DNA of 64,000 nt, from NCBI GenBank assembly GCA_963922595.1, contig CAWUIM010000008.1, positions 1 through 64,000 on the forward strand. Direction: 5' to 3'. This document shows positions 51,487-60,354 of this stretch, piece after piece (positions within the stretch are counted from its first letter, which is position 1; every line of letters begins with the position of its first letter). The stretch is from JAJFFW01 sp963922595. GTDB taxonomy: Bacteria > Pseudomonadota > Alphaproteobacteria > Caulobacterales > Parvularculaceae. Under the pieces are notes generated by a model. That model saw nothing but the letters and a program-made list of their open reading frames with translations, made no database searches and was not told where the DNA came from. Position numbers and translations under genes: made by a program.

Positions 51487-52122
51487 ATGCCCAAGGCTTC
51501 ATTGCAGAATCAACTTAAAGCCGCGCCGGTCGTGCCGCTTGTTCAGTCAGAGGATCCCGAAACGGCGGTGGAAATCGCCCGCGCCTTATGCGACGGAGGG
51601 CTCAAGGTTATCGAAGTTGTGCTTCGCACAGACGGGGCGCTCGATTGCCTTTCCGCGATTGCAGAGCAGCTGCCGGACGCTATCGTTGGCGCCGGCACCG
51701 TTTTGGACGAGGCGCAGGCCGACCAGTCGATCGTGCGTGGTGCGTCGTTCATCGTATCGCCTGGTTTGAATCCGGCTGTAGTTACGTTGTGTCAGGAAAA
51801 AAAGATCGACATATTTCCCGGCGTCGTGACGCCAAGTGAAGTTCAGGCCGCCCGCAATTTGGGCCTTCGCGCCGTCAAATTTTTTCCCGCAAGTCTTTCA
51901 GGCGGCGCGCCGATGTTGAAAGCGCTCGGGTCGGTATTTCGCGAAATGCGATTTATGCCCACGGGCGGCGTTTCCGCTGCGAACCTTAGAGACTTTCTCG
52001 ATATTCCGAGCGTTATCGCCTGCGGCGGCAGTTGGTTGACGCCGAAAGCCGAAATCGAAGCCGGAAATTTTGATGCCATCACGGCGCTGGCGAAAGAAGC
52101 GGTCGATATTGCGCGCGCCTAG
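51487..52122 (+). CDS. eda: 2-keto-3-deoxy-6-phosphogluconate aldolase Eda
   Basis: A 211-residue class I aldolase of the Entner-Doudoroff pathway, splitting KDPG to pyruvate and glyceraldehyde 3-phosphate. The Schiff-base Lys is in LRAVKFFPAS, the general-base Glu in KVIEVVLRT, and the phosphate loop is MPTGGVSAANLRDFL. ATG 51487 was chosen. It stands alone among these rightward genes, 100 bases after hemC, and belongs to ordinary metabolism. A closely related substrate such as KDPGal cannot be excluded. Confidence 0.88.
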   Translation: MPKASLQNQLKAAPVVPLVQSEDPETAVEIARALCDGGLKVIEVVLRTDGALDCLSAIAEQLPDAIVGAGTVLDEAQADQSIVRGASFIVSPGLNPAVVTLCQEKKIDIFPGVVTPSEVQAARNLGLRAVKFFPASLSGGAPMLKALGSVFREMRFMPTGGVSAANLRDFLDIPSVIACGGSWLTPKAEIEAGNFDAITALAKEAVDIARA

Positions 52123-52132
52123 GCGCACGAGA

Positions 52133-53203
52133 TTACTTCGCGCCTGCTTTTTGCGCATAGACCCACGCAAGCGCTGCGAGCGGTTTGATTTGCTCGCCCA
52201 TCTTAATTCCCTGTTCTGAGGAGGCGTTGCCTTGAAGCGCGCGCGCGTAAACGCCCTGCGCGATCGCGGCGAGCCGGAACATGTTGTAGGCGAGGCAGAA
52301 CTCAAGGGCGTCAATGTGAGTGCGGCCTGTTTTCTGGCAATATCGCTCAACGATTTCCTCTAGCGACGGGATTTGCAAAGCCGCCAAATCCAGGCCGGCG
52401 AGACCGCCGCGCACTTCTTGCGGGAAATGCCACGCCATCAAAAAATAGGTAAAGTCCGCAAGCGGATGACCGATGGTCGAAAGCTCCCAATCAAGGACGG
52501 CGAGCGTTTCCGCTTTTGTCGGATGCATGATTGTATTGTCGAAGCGATAATCGCCATGGACGATACTGACCGCGTCATCGGTCGGAATCGCTGTCGGCAA
52601 CCATGCGATCAATTTGTCCATCTCTTCGATCGGATCGGTCTCTGCGGCCTTATATTGCTTCGACCAGCGACCGATTTGGCGCTCAAAATAATTACCGGCC
52701 TTGCCGAAATCAGTGAGCCCCGCCTTTTCAATATCGACCATGTGAAGGTCGGCGAGCGTATCGGTTAGGGCGAAATAAAGCGGGCGGCGTTCTTCTGGTT
52801 CAACGTCGGGCAAGCCGCCGTTCCAGAAAATTCGCCCATCGACGAAATCCATAATGAAGAATTCCGTGCCAATAACCTCCCGGTCGTCGCAAAGCGCATA
52901 GGTCTTCGGCGCGGGAAACCCCTCGGCGTGCAACGCCGTCATGACTTTATATTCGCGATCAACTGCGTGAGCGGACGGCAATAATTCGCCCGGCGGTTTG
53001 CGCCGGAGGACATATTTCTTCGATGGCGTTGTCAGAAGATAGGTGGGGTTGGATTGCCCGCCTTTGAATTTTTTCACCGACAGCGGGCCTTCAAATCCGG
53101 CGACATTCTTCGCCATGTAGTCGGATAACGCGCCCTCATCGAATTTCAGATGCGCTGGCGTTTCCGCGACGCCGGTGAAGTCTTTTTGCGGATCATTGCT
53201 CAT
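52133..53203 (-). CDS. Phosphotransferase family protein (ACAD10-like kinase fold)
   Basis: A 356-residue protein of the aminoglycoside-phosphotransferase/ACAD10 family. It has KKFKGGQSNPTYLL as nucleotide loop, YVLRRKPPGELLPSAHAVDREY with the ATP-binding Lys/Arg, the catalytic VSIVHGDYRFDNTIM and the metal-binding VLDWELSTIGHPLADFTY. Such proteins are often tied to acyl-CoA or fatty-acid catabolism; the substrate is unknown. It overlaps the start region of the alpha/beta hydrolase operon and is last in the purD run. Confidence 0.85.
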   Translation of the reverse strand: MSNDPQKDFTGVAETPAHLKFDEGALSDYMAKNVAGFEGPLSVKKFKGGQSNPTYLLTTPSKKYVLRRKPPGELLPSAHAVDREYKVMTALHAEGFPAPKTYALCDDREVIGTEFFIMDFVDGRIFWNGGLPDVEPEERRPLYFALTDTLADLHMVDIEKAGLTDFGKAGNYFERQIGRWSKQYKAAETDPIEEMDKLIAWLPTAIPTDDAVSIVHGDYRFDNTIMHPTKAETLAVLDWELSTIGHPLADFTYFLMAWHFPQEVRGGLAGLDLAALQIPSLEEIVERYCQKTGRTHIDALEFCLAYNMFRLAAIAQGVYARALQGNASSEQGIKMGEQIKPLAALAWVYAQKAGAK

Positions 53204-54090
53204 TAATGGACTCCTGACCGAATGGTCGCGTGAAAATCGGTAAACGCCGCCAAGACGTCGGACGGCGCCTCCGTATGCGGATAGTGGCCAATCTTTTGCA
53301 ATAGAACGGCGTCCGCATTCGGCACCTGTTCTTTGTAATAGTGATAAAGGTGTTCCCCGGAAACCGGATCGAAACCGCCGTCAATCAGCCGCATCGGCGT
53401 CACTGTATTCTTGAGAGCGCCCACCCAGCGCTCGCGATGTTCAATCCGTTCAGGGATATAATTCAGGAGCTTGTGCAAGACGCTCCTGCCGCCATTGTGG
53501 GAGATCATCGCCCAGTGGCCGTCGATTTCCTCGTCGGATGCTTTCGTCTCAGGCCCGAAGATTTCATCGAACGTTTTCCGGAACCGGGAAGGCGAGAGCA
53601 TTAGCCCAAGGAGCCAGCCGAAGGGCGTTAGGCCAAGCTTTTGAATAGGGCGGGCGCGGTGCTGTTCAGGAAACAACCCGCCGTTCAAAAAGCACATGGA
53701 TTTGATTGCGAAACTGAGGCTCTTTTCCTGATCGCGCGCGAGCAACTCTTGACCCACGGTATTTCCGTAATCGTGTGTGAAGACGTGCGCCGCGCCGATC
53801 CCCAAATGCTCCAGCAACGCCTCCTGCAAGTCAGCCTGTTGCATGATGGAGTAGCGGATATTCCTTGGCTTATCGGAAAGGCCGAAACCGAGCATGTCGA
53901 GGGCGACGAGATGAAACTTGTCCTCCAGGGAAGGCCACAGCGCCGACCAGTCCCATGAGGAGGTGGGATAGCCGTGAATTAACAGGAGCGTCGGTTTGTC
54001 GTCGGCGTTTTCGCTCGCCCAGTAGGCAATCTGATACGAGCCGACGGAAAAAAATTGTGCGCGCGAGCGCCAGTCCTCGATGGGGATCAT
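53203..54090 (-). CDS. Alpha/beta hydrolase (haloalkane dehalogenase-like subgroup)
   Basis: A 295-residue alpha/beta hydrolase. Oxyanion region LLLIHGYPTSSWDWS; the elbow position reads FTHDYGNTVGQEL, with Asp as nucleophile (H-D-Y-G-N), the arrangement of dehalogenases and epoxide hydrolases rather than esterases. LIDGGFDPVSG and KIGHYPHTEAPSD give the late acid and His. The Asp nucleophile is seen directly; the substrate is not known. Its ATG coincides with the purD stop. Confidence 0.85.
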   Translation of the reverse strand: MIPIEDWRSRAQFFSVGSYQIAYWASENADDKPTLLLIHGYPTSSWDWSALWPSLEDKFHLVALDMLGFGLSDKPRNIRYSIMQQADLQEALLEHLGIGAAHVFTHDYGNTVGQELLARDQEKSLSFAIKSMCFLNGGLFPEQHRARPIQKLGLTPFGWLLGLMLSPSRFRKTFDEIFGPETKASDEEIDGHWAMISHNGGRSVLHKLLNYIPERIEHRERWVGALKNTVTPMRLIDGGFDPVSGEHLYHYYKEQVPNADAVLLQKIGHYPHTEAPSDVLAAFTDFHATIRSGVH

Positions 54091-55361
54091 CAGGCGCTCT
54101 CCATCACGCGCCAGCCAATGTCGCGGCGGTAAAAGCCTTCCGGCCAGCGAATGGCGCCGACGCCTTCATAGGCGCGCGCAAGCGCATCACGGATAGACGG
54201 CGCGGTGGCGGTCACATTCAAAACGCGGCCGCCATTCGCCATAAGCGCACCGTCTTTTTCGGCTGTTCCGGCATGAAAGACGACGACACCCTCCTGTGCA
54301 TTCGCGTCGGCGATGCCTTCGATAACAGACCCTTTTTCATAAGCGCCGGGATAGCCCTTCGCCGCCAGGACAATCAGCGCCGCAGCGTCTTCGGACCAGT
54401 CAAGTGCATCAATATCAAGTCGTCCGTGGGCGGCGCTATTAAGAATCGGCAAGATGTCGCTGTTGAGGCGGCGCATTAGCACCTGACATTCCGGATCGCC
54501 GAAGCGCGCATTAAATTCAACGAGCCGGGGCGCATCGTCCTCGATCATCAACCCGGCGTAGAGGACGCCGCGATAGGGCGCGCCGCGCGCTTTCATTTCC
54601 GCGATCACGGGATTGATGATCCGGTCCATGGTTCGCTTCATCACAAGCGGGGTGAAAATCGGGGCCGGCGAGTAAGCGCCCATGCCGCCCGTGTTCGGTC
54701 CGGTGTCCCCGTCGAAGGCGCGTTTGTGGTCCTGGGCCGCGATGAGCGGCAACGTGCGCTCGCCGTCGGTGATGACGAAGAAGCTCGCCTCTTCACCGCG
54801 CATGAACTCTTCGATCACGATCTCGCGGCTCGCATCGCCGAACTGGCCGGAGAGCATCTCGTCGATGGCGGCCTCGGCGGCGTCAACCGTGTCGGCGATG
54901 ACGACGCCCTTGCCGGCGGCCAAACCGTCAGCCTTGATGACGTAGGGCGCTGACTGCGTGCGCAGATAGGCTTTCGCCGACGCTTCGTCCGTAAATCGCC
55001 CGTAAGCGGCGGTCGGCGCGCCGCACGCCTTGCAGACGTCTTTCATGAACGCCTTGGAACTTTCCAATCGCGCCGCTTGCGCCGAAGGGCCAAAACAGGC
55101 GATCCCGGCTGCGGCGAGCCTGTCGCTCAAGCCCTGCGCAAGGGGCGCTTCGGGGCCGACCACCACCAGATCGATCGATTTTTCCACAGCCGCGGTCACA
55201 ATGGCGTCAAGATTATCAGCCGAAATGTTCAGGGCCTCGCCCAACGGGTTGAGTCCTGGGCCGCCCGGCGCCAGATAAAGCTTTGACAAAAGCGGACTTT
55301 GCGCGATTTTCCATGCAAGCGCGTGTTCGCGTCCGCCGCCGCCGATCAACAGGACCTTCAC
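54090..55361 (-). CDS. purD: Phosphoribosylamine-glycine ligase PurD
   Basis: A 423-residue ATP-grasp enzyme, the second step of purine synthesis. It starts MKVLLIGGGGREHALAWKI if GTG 55361 is used, which has GGAG nine bases upstream; ATG 55382 is the alternative but gives an unusual extension. Other marks are YVIKADGLAAGKGVVIAD, DHKRAFDGDTGPNTGGMGAYSP and VEFNARFGDPECQVLM. Confidence 0.95.
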   Translation of the reverse strand: MKVLLIGGGGREHALAWKIAQSPLLSKLYLAPGGPGLNPLGEALNISADNLDAIVTAAVEKSIDLVVVGPEAPLAQGLSDRLAAAGIACFGPSAQAARLESSKAFMKDVCKACGAPTAAYGRFTDEASAKAYLRTQSAPYVIKADGLAAGKGVVIADTVDAAEAAIDEMLSGQFGDASREIVIEEFMRGEEASFFVITDGERTLPLIAAQDHKRAFDGDTGPNTGGMGAYSPAPIFTPLVMKRTMDRIINPVIAEMKARGAPYRGVLYAGLMIEDDAPRLVEFNARFGDPECQVLMRRLNSDILPILNSAAHGRLDIDALDWSEDAAALIVLAAKGYPGAYEKGSVIEGIADANAQEGVVVFHAGTAEKDGALMANGGRVLNVTATAPSIRDALARAYEGVGAIRWPEGFYRRDIGWRVMESA

Positions 55362-55413
55362 TTGGCATTTCTCCGTTTCCATCAACGATTAAGCGTGCTG
55401 CTGAACGGGATCA

Positions 55414-56910
55414 ATGCCGAGTAACAGGAAACCCCCGGACAACGCTGACGAGACCGCGCACCAAAGGGTGATGGACGCGATCGCGCGGTCTAAAAATCCT
55501 GACGCGCCGCCGCCGCAAAAAGACGCAAAGAAAAAAGCGACCGGCAAGCCCCAAGGCCCTGTAGCGCGCCTGCGCGCGCAATCACTGCGTCGATTGGATT
55601 CCATCGCCGCCGATGATGGAAGGCGCTTGGCGGCTTCAATTTTGTTGGCGGTGGCGATCAATGCTGCCGTCCTGACGGCGTTGGCTATATTCGGGCGGGT
55701 GCGCATTTACGCGCCGAACACGCCGGCGCAGTCGATCTCGATCGTGTTTGTCGAAGAGCCGGTTGAGCCGATCTTCCCGGAGTTGCGCGATCCTGAAATT
55801 GTCCCGGAGCCCGAGCCCGAACCTGAGGAGCCGGAAATTGTCGAAGAGCCGGACCTGGAGGACGAACCGGAGCCCGAACCTGCCCCTGAGCCCGAAGAAA
55901 CGCCGCCTCAACCAGAGCCCGAGCCGGAACCGGAGCCAGAACCCGAACCCGAACCCGAACCGGAAGAGACTTTCAAGGAAGAAGAACCAGAACCTGTTCT
56001 GGATCTCAGTCCGCAAGAGCCGGAATTCACTCCGCCAAGCGACGAGCCGCCCGCGCCATTGATCCCCGAAACGGCGCTCGACGGCCTCGTGCCTGACGAA
56101 GCGCCAGCCGAAGAAGAGGCGGCGGAGACCGGCGATGATACGCAGGCAGATCAGCAGGCGGAAGAAGAACAGGCGCCCGCTGAAGATGAAGACGCGCTGA
56201 CGGAGGACCAGGACCTTGACGCCGGCGTCGATGTGGACGCCGGTGAGGCTGAAGAGGACGGCGAGATGAATGTGGGCGATGAAGACGCGCGCATTGTCGA
56301 GGCGCCGGAGGAGATTGGCGACGACGAGGAACAGATCACCGGCGATGATCAGTTCGATAATGATGACGCCTATGATTTTTCATCGCGCTTTATCCAACCG
56401 CGTCAGGCGTTGCCGCTCCCGTCGGTCGATCTGCCTGAAGGCGAGACCGCGGCGATCCCCGGTCAGTCCGGCGTCGTGGCGATCTTCTGCCCGGAAGAGT
56501 TCTCCGACGAAGACAAACAAAAAGAATGTGCTGGGCGCACCGAAATCCGGTCCGGCTGGCGACCGGGGACCAGCGGCGAGAGCTGGGATGAAGCGGTGCG
56601 GCTTCTGAAACGCGAGCGAAGAGAAGGGGGCGTTGGCAATGCGCCGGCGACGGTTCTTCCGCCCGCGGTCGCACGCCGCCAGGAGGACATCGAACGCGGC
56701 CGCGACTTGTCTGATTTCCGCCGCAGCCAAGACGGCGTCAACAATCTCCCTCAGGAGTCTGACAATCTTGGGCAGGCTCTTGGCCGTCCCGATATTGGTC
56801 CGGAGGCATTTGAGCCTTCGTGGGCGACGCGCGAAGACCCGATCTTCGATCAAAGCGATATCGATGACCTGGAAGAGGCCCTCGAGGAAGCGGAGAAGAA
56901 AAAGCAGTAG
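55414..56910 (+). CDS. Pro/Glu-rich single-pass membrane protein of unknown function
   Basis: A 498-residue protein. A basic N terminus (about 1-70), one membrane helix (LAASILLAVAINAAVLTALAIF, 73-94), and then a very acidic region whose core (about 128-190) is PEPEPEP and EPEPEPE repeats, the kind of rigid spacer seen in TonB-like proteins. An Asp/Glu-rich part follows, then a more ordinary domain with two Cys (FCPEEFSDEDKQKECAG) and a coiled-coil-like acidic tail. No TonB C-terminal domain is recognised. It is divergent from purD. It probably spans the periplasm, but the function is unknown. Confidence 0.75.
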   Translation: MPSNRKPPDNADETAHQRVMDAIARSKNPDAPPPQKDAKKKATGKPQGPVARLRAQSLRRLDSIAADDGRRLAASILLAVAINAAVLTALAIFGRVRIYAPNTPAQSISIVFVEEPVEPIFPELRDPEIVPEPEPEPEEPEIVEEPDLEDEPEPEPAPEPEETPPQPEPEPEPEPEPEPEPEPEETFKEEEPEPVLDLSPQEPEFTPPSDEPPAPLIPETALDGLVPDEAPAEEEAAETGDDTQADQQAEEEQAPAEDEDALTEDQDLDAGVDVDAGEAEEDGEMNVGDEDARIVEAPEEIGDDEEQITGDDQFDNDDAYDFSSRFIQPRQALPLPSVDLPEGETAAIPGQSGVVAIFCPEEFSDEDKQKECAGRTEIRSGWRPGTSGESWDEAVRLLKRERREGGVGNAPATVLPPAVARRQEDIERGRDLSDFRRSQDGVNNLPQESDNLGQALGRPDIGPEAFEPSWATREDPIFDQSDIDDLEEALEEAEKKKQ

Positions 56911-57120
56911 GCGCATACCTCTCCTGTTTCCCGCCAAAAATTTTTTTGAAATTAACCATAATGGTCCGCAAACGGCGGATTGTGAATCCCAATGATTTCG
57001 CGGGTTTCGGCAAGATACTGGACGATTTGTGGGAAACTTATGCACCCCCCTATTTCGGCGCCGTATCATGGGCGCCAGAATAGGAAAGGGCGCGATGACG
57101 GCGCATTGTGAAAATTTGAG

Positions 57121-57150
57121 AAAAAGGAAAGCCAGCGCTTTTGCGCCGGC
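57121..57150 (-). terminator. Rho-independent terminator after tdk
   Basis: Read on the minus strand: GCCGGCGC, loop AAAA, GCGCTGGC, then TTTCCTTTTT. It begins right after the tdk stop codon. Confidence 0.75.
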
Positions 57151-57151
57151 G

Positions 57152-57736
57152 TTAGGCGCTATCTGCAAGGCGTTCAAAGAAATGCTTGCGGCACAATGGC
57201 GTGTAGCGGTCGTCGCCGCCAATTTCGATGCTCTCGCCGTCGCGCACCGCTTCGCCGCGTTCATTAACGCGCAAATTCATCGTCGCCTTACGCCCGCACG
57301 CGCAAATCGTTTTCAGCTCGCGAATTTCGTCAGCAAGAGCGAAGAGCCATTGGCTGCCTTCAAAAAGCGCGCCGCGGAAATCTGTCCGCAGCCCATAACA
57401 AATGACCGGGATATCGAGCGCGTCGACGATCTGGGACAATTGAAAGACGTGTTCTTTGTCGAGGAATTGCGCCTCATCGACGAATATGCAGGCGATGGCT
57501 TCCTTGGCCTGTTCGGCGGACACCTGTTCGAAAAGATTTGTCTCAGCGTCAAAAACAGTCGCCTCTTCACGAAGCCCGATCCGCGAGACGATCGAACCCG
57601 CGCCGGCGCGGGTATCAAGCGCCGCGGTGAAAATCATCGTACGCATGCCGCGTTCGCGATAATTGAAACTCGATTGCAGCAGCGTCGTCGACTTGCCCGC
57701 ATTCATGGCGGCGTACGTGAAATAGAGTTTGGCCAT
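57152..57736 (-). CDS. tdk: Thymidine kinase (type II)
   Basis: A 194-residue enzyme of the small bacterial thymidine kinase type. The P-loop is YAAMNAGKSTTLLQ, with AKEAIACIFVDEAQFLDKEHV as the Walker-B/DEAQ region, and C-terminal zinc cysteines/His in ICACGRKATMNLR and YTPLCRKHF. It salvages thymidine by phosphorylation. The ATG coincides with the dapF stop, and a hairpin terminator follows. Confidence 0.95.
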   Translation of the reverse strand: MAKLYFTYAAMNAGKSTTLLQSSFNYRERGMRTMIFTAALDTRAGAGSIVSRIGLREEATVFDAETNLFEQVSAEQAKEAIACIFVDEAQFLDKEHVFQLSQIVDALDIPVICYGLRTDFRGALFEGSQWLFALADEIRELKTICACGRKATMNLRVNERGEAVRDGESIEIGGDDRYTPLCRKHFFERLADSA

Positions 57737-58605
57737 TACGCGTCGTCCAGTGTCAGGGCGGGCAGCTCGCCGTCATACTCATGGGCGACGGCCCCCGTCA
57801 TCCGCACATGGTCGTCTTCTTCGTTCCACTCAATGGCGAGCGGCCCGCCGTCAAGCATTACGGTCGCTTTGCGCGCTGTAAGGCGGCGTCGGTGCGCTGC
57901 GACGAGCGCCGCGCAGGCCGCGGTCCCGCATGCCTTGGTGATGCCGACGCCGCGTTCCCAAACGCGAAGACGGATTAAATGCTCGCCCTGGACTTCCGCC
58001 ACGGAGACGTTGGCGCGTTCTGGAAACAGAGGATGGTTTTCAATCATAGGTCCGAACCGGTCCAGCGCCTGCGCTTCAGCGTCTTCGACAAAGAAAATGC
58101 AATGCGGGTTGCCCATATTCACCGCCGACGGCCCCCACAGAACCGGCTTGTCGATGGGGCCGAGTTTAATATCGATAAAACGGGTGTCATCCATTTGCTC
58201 CGCTAGCGGAATTTGCTTCCAGCGGAGTTTTGGCGGCCCCATATCGACGGTGATACGCATTGGGCCGGCGCGCGTTGCCGTGAGATCACCGGCTTTGGTT
58301 GAAAACCCGACAGCTTCCTCGCCGCTTTCCTCCATCAGGAGCCAGCCGACGCAGCGGGCCGCGTTGCCGCAAGCTTCCACTTCTTCGCCGCTGGCGTTCC
58401 AAACGCCCATGAAGGGTCCGTCGCGATCTTCGATGGTGATCACCTGGTCGCACCCGACGCCGGTTTTACGGTTGGCGATCGCCCGCGCTGTTTCAGCGTT
58501 TAATGCGGCTGCTTTTGTTCTGAAGTCGAGAATGACGAAGTCATTGCCCAGACCGTTCATCTTTTTGAACGCAAACCCGGTGAGATTTTGTGCGTCGTTT
58601 TCCAT
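57736..58605 (-). CDS. dapF: Diaminopimelate epimerase DapF
   Basis: A 289-residue PLP-independent racemase converting LL- to meso-diaminopimelate for lysine and cell-wall synthesis. The catalytic cysteines lie in EACGNAARCVGW and GITKACGTAACAALVA, and the N terminus FKKMNGLGNDFVILD is standard. It forms an operon with tdk. Confidence 0.95.
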   Translation of the reverse strand: MENDAQNLTGFAFKKMNGLGNDFVILDFRTKAAALNAETARAIANRKTGVGCDQVITIEDRDGPFMGVWNASGEEVEACGNAARCVGWLLMEESGEEAVGFSTKAGDLTATRAGPMRITVDMGPPKLRWKQIPLAEQMDDTRFIDIKLGPIDKPVLWGPSAVNMGNPHCIFFVEDAEAQALDRFGPMIENHPLFPERANVSVAEVQGEHLIRLRVWERGVGITKACGTAACAALVAAHRRRLTARKATVMLDGGPLAIEWNEEDDHVRMTGAVAHEYDGELPALTLDDA

Positions 58606-58683
58606 GCGCCGGCGGCCATTTTTAAATGAAAGAGGGGCATATCAGAGATTGCGCCGGGCGACAAAACATCTCCGGGCGATCAG

Positions 58684-60354
58684 TCAGGCGGCGATCTTGG
58701 AGAGCGTTTCTGCGCGGGCGGCCGCGGCTTCGGGGCTCAGAATATGATCGGTTTTTTCCCAGAAGTGGGGCCGGGTCAGCAATTGCCAAACGGCCTTATA
58801 GGCGGCGAACGTCGTCATCCACCAATAGACAGGCGACAACAACGCATAGGGGCAAAGCTCGGTCCATCCGCGTTTTATGGGCGCGATCAAGGCGAGGCCG
58901 ATGAAGGCCGCGTTTCCGAAAAGGAGAATGAAGATATTGATCGCCATCAACGGTCCGGGAAATGCGCTGGCGATCGCATCCGATCCCGTTGCGAGCCACC
59001 ACAGGAAGACAAACCACAAAAGCGGATTGATGAGGGCGCTAAAGACGGTTCCGGCCAGGAACAATTGGGTCGTCAGGAACCCTCGCCAGCCAGCAGCTTT
59101 AAAGAATTGCAACGGCTCTCGCATGTGGACGAGCCAGGTTTGCAAGTATCCTTTCATCCAACGCGAGCGTTGCCGTGTCCAATTGCCGATTTGGGAGTTT
59201 GCTTCCTCAAAGGTGGTGGAGTTTACAATGCTGGTGCGGTAGCCGAAGCGCGAAAGACGCATGCCGAGATCGGCGTCTTCCGTCACATTGTAAGGGTCCC
59301 AGCCGCCGATTCGCCGCAAGATGTCGGTGCGGAAGAAATTCGATGTGCCGCCAAGCGGGATCGGCGCCCGAATTTTTTCAAGGGCGGGCAAGAGGCTGTC
59401 GAACCAGAGCGCATATTCGAGGGCGAAGAGCCGGGTCAGCCAGTTTTCCTGTGCGTTGTAATAGTTGAGCCGGGCCTGAACGCAGGCAACGTCGTCGCCG
59501 GCGTTTGCAAAGACGGCGGCGATTTTGCGCAATTGATCCGTTTCCGGCATATCCTCCGCATCGTAGATGACGATAAGGTCGCCGCGCGCAAGGTAGAGCG
59601 CGTGATTGCAAGCTTTTGGTTTGGTCCTCGGCTCCGACGGCGGCAACACGATCATGTCGTATTTAAGATCCAGCCCGAGCCGCTGCGCGGCGGCGATCGT
59701 CTCGTGATCATCTTCTTCCAGCAGAAGTTTCACGTCGATTTTGTCGGCCGGGTAATCAAGCCGGTCAATCGCGGCGCTCAAGAGCGCCAGCGAGCTCGCT
59801 TCGTCATAAAGCGGGAGGAGAATTGTCACCGTTGGCAAGGCCTCATCGGCAAGCGCCGCGTTTTCGGACGGGTCGGCGCCGGGCGCGGTGCGCCACGCGA
59901 TCGCGGCGAGATAGAGACGAAAGGAAATGACGCAAAGAAAGTAGAGCGAAACAAAGATGTTGAAGGCGATGAGCAGACCTAACGGCGTCGCCGCAAAGAT
60001 GATGGAGAACAAGGCGATCAAAATGACCGCAACGTCGCGCTGCTTCGGCGACAGGAGCGCATGCGCGGACGCCGACGGAATTTTCCGGCGCAACGCGCTG
60101 ACCGACGCGTTGGTGAGATCGTTGCGAAAGCGCGATTTAATCTTGTTTTCAAATAGTCGTGCGGGCAGGCGGATGATTTTTTCGTCGCCGTCGGCGCCAG
60201 CGTGCAATGAGGCGAGGTGTTCGTGTCCGCGTTGAGCATCAATCCGCCACGGCATGCGCCGTTCGCGCGCATAGGACTCGATTTCGTCGAAGCGTTGGAG
60301 CGACGGATCGGGCGGGTCAGTCCAGCAATAGACCGGCGGCGGCGTTCGGCGCAT
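58684..60354 (-). CDS. Family 2 glycosyltransferase, membrane-bound
   Basis: A 556-residue processive-type glycosyltransferase. About 170 residues of soluble and membrane sequence precede the GT2 domain: TVTILLPLYDEASSLALL, the sugar-nucleotide DDH region (LEEDDHETI), DAEDMPETDQ as DxD, TEDADLGMRL as the base, and QRSRWMKGYLQTW as the Q-x-x-R-W motif. Four or more C-terminal helices follow. This resembles cellulose-synthase-like or NodC-like enzymes building exopolysaccharide. Its ATG immediately follows the stop of the outer-membrane protein gene. Confidence 0.85.
   Translation of the reverse strand: MRRTPPPVYCWTDPPDPSLQRFDEIESYARERRMPWRIDAQRGHEHLASLHAGADGDEKIIRLPARLFENKIKSRFRNDLTNASVSALRRKIPSASAHALLSPKQRDVAVILIALFSIIFAATPLGLLIAFNIFVSLYFLCVISFRLYLAAIAWRTAPGADPSENAALADEALPTVTILLPLYDEASSLALLSAAIDRLDYPADKIDVKLLLEEDDHETIAAAQRLGLDLKYDMIVLPPSEPRTKPKACNHALYLARGDLIVIYDAEDMPETDQLRKIAAVFANAGDDVACVQARLNYYNAQENWLTRLFALEYALWFDSLLPALEKIRAPIPLGGTSNFFRTDILRRIGGWDPYNVTEDADLGMRLSRFGYRTSIVNSTTFEEANSQIGNWTRQRSRWMKGYLQTWLVHMREPLQFFKAAGWRGFLTTQLFLAGTVFSALINPLLWFVFLWWLATGSDAIASAFPGPLMAINIFILLFGNAAFIGLALIAPIKRGWTELCPYALLSPVYWWMTTFAAYKAVWQLLTRPHFWEKTDHILSPEAAAARAETLSKIAA

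Noticed and set aside
57029..58747. A 572-codon open frame on the plus strand opposite tdk and dapF
   Set aside because: It reads across two recognised genes in antisense and has low-complexity, Arg/Ser-rich sequence without a domain.
58744..59982. A 412-codon open frame antisense to the GT2 gene
   Set aside because: Composition is typical of a shadow frame; the opposite strand has complete GT2 motifs and membrane helices.
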